Origin: Guillardia theta CCMP2712
Taxonomy: Eukaryota > Cryptophyceae > Pyrenomonadales > Geminigeraceae
DNA: 35,068 bases
Reading direction: 5' to 3'
Assembly (NCBI RefSeq): GCF_000315625.1
Contig: NW_005434585.1
Location: 3,792-38,859, forward strand
Under the pieces are notes generated by a model that was not told the DNA's origin, did no database searches, and saw only the letters and a list, made by a program, of their open reading frames with translations. A program made the translations under genes and the position numbers. This document shows, piece by piece, positions 31,639-35,068 of this stretch (position 1 is the stretch's first letter; the number at the start of each line of letters is the position of its first letter).

Positions 31639-32045
31639 GCTCAGCTCTGGGAGCCGCATGGAGGTGCGATGCTCTATGGCGAGTTGCCTGAGCCAGGGCC
31701 GGAGTGGTACAACAATGCTTCTGCTTCTCACAACAGCGTCGGCGACAATGCTGGAGGCTCAACTGCTCCTGCTCCTCCTTCGCACTTCTACGCCCGCAGG
31801 CCATAAGCTTGTGCAGAAGCATGAGAGGGAGCTGAGGGGAGTGTAGGGTTTTGCTGTTTGGTCGTTTGGATGCAGTACATTAGCAAGGGGCTGGACTCCG
31901 CGAGCAGTCGCCTCCTCTACCATCGTGAGATTGAGTTCACGTTAGTGTACTGAGACATGTTGTAGTAAAATAGTTTGTGCCATCTTTGTGCAGCCGAGAT
32001 TTCGGTCAGTGTTTTCTTTGCATTCTGCGAAGGGACAGAACGTGA
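31639..32045 (+). CDS. Exons of an unrecognised gene
   Basis: I do not recognise this protein. After an AG at 31637 the sequence AQLWEPHGGAMLYGELPE is open and looks coding. Either it ends at 31806 after HFYARRP, or an intron starting at HGG|GTGCGATG leads in phase to GHKLVQKHERELRG. From there a 35-nt intron (GTGTAG...ATGCAG) leads to YISKGLDSASSRLLYHREI, and a further intron to RDFGQCFLCILRRDRT with TGA at 32043-32045. Three successive joins keeping phase support a real 3' end. The 5' exons are not identified. Confidence 0.35.
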
Positions 32046-32164
32046 AGGAGCAGGCAGTGAGATCGAACTCCTCGGATTCTGTCCTTGTTCGTCATAGAAG
32101 CCATGCTGCCGGCTGTGCCGTCAACTTTCGCTTCGATTCGGCTGCTGGAATGGTGAGAGAGGAC

Positions 32165-33824
32165 TTAGCCGCTTCCTCTCGCACCTGACTCACACTCCAA
32201 GCGGTACAACCTGCACTCTTGTATTCAGAAACACGGAGAGAGAGACTGAGACTGAGGAACAGAGACGGAGAGACAGGGAGAGCAGAAGATGAGAGACAGG
32301 AAGGGAAGTGGGGAGGAGGGCGAAGATCAACCGTTTGATTCCAAGGTCTCGCTTGGAGCTCCCCTTGTATCTAGCTTCCAGAACTTCTTGGGTTGGAACC
32401 TGCGAGGAAGACAGTGAGCTAGAAGAGGCAGCGAGAACAAGTTTCACCTTGATGTCCCACACGACTCCGAGTTTGCCGAGGATGAGAAGACCAAAGTACA
32501 CCCAGTCGAACTCCCACCACATGAAACCATGCTTGGCGCTTCCCATGAAGGCTGGGAAAGGCGGAAACCTCTTAGAGAGGGATTATGTTCAAGTCAACAT
32601 GTTATCTACCGTGATGATTGTTGTGCCATCCCTCGCCGCCGTTGAAGATCGCAACCCACCTGAGCATGCCTCAGCTGCCCGCTTGTTGTCGGCATCTCAC
32701 CAGTTGTTAGTAGCCTTGCATTCACTTTGGAACTGAAGGCACGTCAGGAGACCTCATCTGACGGACAGGGAGAGCAAGCATACTTGAGCGACATATGGTC
32801 GATAACCCCAAAGGTGGGCAGCAGAATTGGTCAACCTGATTGCATGGAAATGCAGAACCTGGATGGATGTCAGACAGGCCATTCTGACAGCAGGAGAACG
32901 AGGGACATTTGGCACGAGGCAACCCCAGAAGAACACATCCTTGCCGCATAGCAACCAGAAGAGATGCTCGCACGCCTTGATTTCCAACTGCAATCAAATC
33001 GGCGATCAGTGGAAGCGAAGAGAGAGAGAGCTGGCATACTTGTCTGTTCCTCAACCACACTAGATCATTCAAGTATCGGAATCTGGAAAGGGGAGGGATT
33101 AGACTCTGAAGGTGAGGAGGAGGAGAAAATTTGACTGACTGGAGCAGGTCAGTGCGAAAGAGACGCTCGAGGCCCTGCAGATGTGTGAGCGAGCGAGTGA
33201 CGAAAGCAAGGTCAACCTCTTGAGTGGTGACAAGATTTGCACTGGAATCCTGAAGCTGCACAGCCCAGAACCTGACGAGAGACAGAAAGACAGAAAGACA
33301 GAAAGACAGAAAGACAGAAAGACAGAAAGACAGAAACATAGTAAGCTTCTCGACAACACGCGATAAAATCGCCTCACCCCATCCTCCAGGGCGTGTGAAT
33401 GTCATCCTCAGTCTCGCAGGCTGGTGACAGGACGAGCATTCAGCGCCAGCGCTGCTGGGGGTCGCAAACCTTGATGGTGAAACTCGTGGAAGTTGATCCA
33501 GTAGACGATGTTCTCGTTCGATGCCGATACCTGCCACACTCAACGGTCACGGGCCAACAGCAGACGTCGAGCGATACCTGGACCGTCATGGCAAGCAACA
33601 GCTCGAAGAGCTTGGTCGTCTTGAACGACATGTGCGCGAAGTATCTGTGCCCTGACGTGGCGAGACATGAGGAGACGTAGAGCTTCTTGGCCCTCCTCAC
33701 CGCCTGCATGAGATGCGAAAACTCGCCAGCCGTAGGACGCCACGGATCCAAGAATCAGCCACTTTGAGACCTGTTGGTGGAGAAGCAATGGAGTGTAAGA
33801 AGAAGCTCCGAACAAAGAAAGCAA
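32165..33824 (-). CDS. Stearoyl-CoA/delta-9-type fatty acid desaturase, 5' end not found
   Basis: Membrane di-iron desaturase of the ER or plastid envelope that introduces a double bond into saturated acyl chains. Exons in order: [20 protein letters not shown], joined to [18 protein letters not shown] (first His box HRYFAH), [14 protein letters not shown] (second box HEFHH), [101 protein letters not shown] (third box), [26 protein letters not shown] and [12 protein letters not shown]. The extra His in [12 protein letters not shown] is also a known ligand. The 3' end is either 32190 or, with one more intron, TAA at 32167-32165. The part upstream of 33824 is missing; possible exons such as [18 protein letters not shown] lie at about 34280-34560. 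The second box has Glu where HRxHH is usual. Confidence 0.85.
33281..33335. repeat. (GACAGAAA)n octanucleotide array
   Basis: About six exact copies of an 8-bp unit inside a desaturase intron, between the exon ending IHTPWRMG and the exon starting FWAVQLQ. Sense strand is (TTTCTGTC)n. Confidence 0.95.
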
Positions 33825-33847
33825 AAAGACTTAGCAGGAGAAAGGAT

Positions 33848-33853
33848 ATGATG

Positions 33854-33898
<45 letters not shown>

Positions 33899-34274
33899 GA
33901 GAGATGAGAGATAAGAGATGAGAGATGAGAGATGAGAGATGAGAGATGAGAGATGAGAGATGAGAGATAAGAGATGAGAGATAAGAGATGAGAGATGAGA
34001 GATGAGAGATGAGAGATGAGAGATGAGAGATGAGAGATGAGAGATGAGAGATGAGAGATGAGAGATGAGAGATAAGAGATGAGAGATAAGAGATGAGAGA
34101 TAAGAGATGAGAGATAAGAGATAAGAGATGAGAGATGAGAGATGAGAGATGAGAGATGAGAGATAAGAGATGAGAGATGAGAGATGAGAGATGAGAGATG
34201 AGAGATGAGAGATGAGAGATGAGAGATGAGAGATGAGAGATGAGAGATGAGAGATGGGAGATGGGAGATGGATA
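33848..34274. repeat. Compound GATGAAT / GAGATGA heptanucleotide array
   Basis: Seven-bp repeats over more than 420 bp: first GATGAAT (about eight copies), then GAGATGA/GAGATAA (about 50 copies), ending in GGAGATG variants. It is upstream of the desaturase exons and probably within its first intron or promoter. The ISHLSSL and HLSSLISYL frames on the minus strand are repeat shadows. Confidence 0.97.
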
Positions 34275-35068
34275 ATCAAACCTTAGGTGCATGCTTCGAT
34301 CCCTTCACTATCAGTGTGCCCCCCACAAGAACAGCAGCATGCTTCGTCCAGGTGCTGCAGGAGCTTGTCATGCGGCTGTAGCAGGGAGAGTGCGAGTCAC
34401 CTGAAGAGCAATCGCATGCTTCTTATGAACGTCTCTGTCAGCATGTCCATCTGCATCACCGCCGTCACTTCCTTGCTACCCGAACTGCCGTATCACCTCA
34501 GATCCATCCCAACGGAGCAGCCGCGACATTTCTTGTTCTCGTTTCAGGGAGCCTGCCATTGACAAGCATCAGCCGCTGCCCCTCGCTCCTCCTTCAGCCT
34601 CATCAGGAGCACGAGCGAACGCGCCCTCCCCTGCCTCGTCTTCCCCTCCCGCACAAGAACTTGTCTGCCCTGCTGCCCTACGCGAGATCGTGGGACAAGA
34701 GACGCGTGGGGGATGCGAGAAGGATGCAGGCAAGCAGGTCAAGGAGGAGGCAAGAGGAGAGCGGAGAGCGGGAGGGAGGGGGAGAGCAGGGGGGGGGAAG
34801 CAGGGGTATGAGGCGCAAGGGGCATGGGAGTTTTATAGGCCACAAAGGGGGCAGGCAGGGGGAGGTAAAATGAGGTAGGAGAGGGGAGGGAGGGGGAGAG
34901 GGAGAGGGGAGGGGAGGGAGAGGGAGAGGGAGAGGGAGAGGGAGAGGGAGAGGGAGAGGAAGGTGAATGGGAAGGAAGGGGCAGATAGAGGGAGAGAAGG
35001 AGAGGAGTGAAGCAACGTGATGAAGTTGAGTGGCAAGAGAAATATAGATACGCTAACAAGGTTGACAC
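34275..35068. other. Upstream flank of the desaturase, ending in a GA-rich array
   Basis: At 34280-34560 the minus strand has short frames between plausible splice sites (MTSSCSTWTKHAAVLV, MAGSLKREQEMSRLLRW, MQMDMLTETFIRSMRLL) that could be 5' exons of the desaturase. I could not join them with confidence. From about 34740 the sequence is G/A-rich, with a (GAGAGG)n hexamer array at about 34871-34965. Confidence 0.35.

Noticed and set aside
33755-34292. 153-174 aa ISHLSSL repeat proteins
   Set aside because: They are translations of the 7-bp array in three equivalent frames; they have no features of a real repeat protein.
1-35068. CRISPR array, insertion sequence, integron, viral or toxin genes
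   Set aside because: The tandem arrays are contiguous microsatellites without spacers. I saw no transposase, integrase or viral hallmark gene and no terminal inverted repeats with target duplications.
1-35068. tRNA or rRNA genes
   Set aside because: I found no convincing T-loop/anticodon arrangement or rRNA core sequence by eye. A covariance-model scan would be decisive.

Overview
This is eukaryotic nuclear DNA from a gene-dense, intron-rich, simple-repeat-rich protist genome. Almost every gene has to be read across many small introns, mostly 35-60 nt and GT-AG. The gene set points to a flagellated, photosynthetic or once-photosynthetic alga: two likely flagellar proteins (a MORN/IQ protein and CFAP52/WDR16), an RWP-RK regulator typical of plants and algae, and an aldo/keto reductase and a PDZ protein whose N-termini look like signal-peptide-led plastid targeting sequences. 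I infer a cryptophyte-like organism (Guillardia theta style). That assignment is inference, not a database result.

Layout. 1-320: a CTTGT/CTTGC pentamer array. 497-4674 (+): MORN-repeat/IQ protein. 5038-about 6900 (-): cysteine-rich, possibly beta-helical protein. 7373-8548 (-): PDZ protein with a hydrophobic N-terminus. 9037-10254 (+): Sec20/BNIP1-type SNARE. 10411-11274 (-): intronless RWP-RK factor. 12819-13535 (+): RING-finger protein. 13725-20807 (-): a 7-kb Chorein_N lipid-transfer protein with a 100-N assembly gap inside. 21941-24560 (+): CFAP52/WDR16 with one apparent single-base frameshift. 24898-27573 (-): aldo/keto reductase. 28088-29947 (+): BRCC36-type JAMM deubiquitinase. 30069-30392 (-): reticulon-like C-terminal exons. 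31639-32045 (+): exons of an unknown gene. 32165 to at least 33824 (-): stearoyl-CoA-type delta-9 desaturase. 33848-35068: long microsatellites.

The genes do not form an operon or an obvious pathway. They are independent housekeeping, flagellar, membrane-traffic and lipid genes, almost strictly alternating in strand, so most neighbours share either a short convergent 3' gap or a divergent upstream region. Three genes concern ER and membrane biology (Sec20, reticulon-like, desaturase) and one concerns inter-organelle lipid transport (Chorein_N).

I found no convincing new defence-like or mobile system. The most interesting points are a possible 16-nt intron, two GC-AG introns, the CFAP52 frameshift, a possible three-part targeting signal on the aldo/keto reductase, an Arg-to-Glu change in a desaturase histidine box, and the density of simple-repeat arrays, mostly inside introns. 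Exon borders given here were worked out by eye from reading frame, phase and GT/AG signals. They need transcript confirmation.
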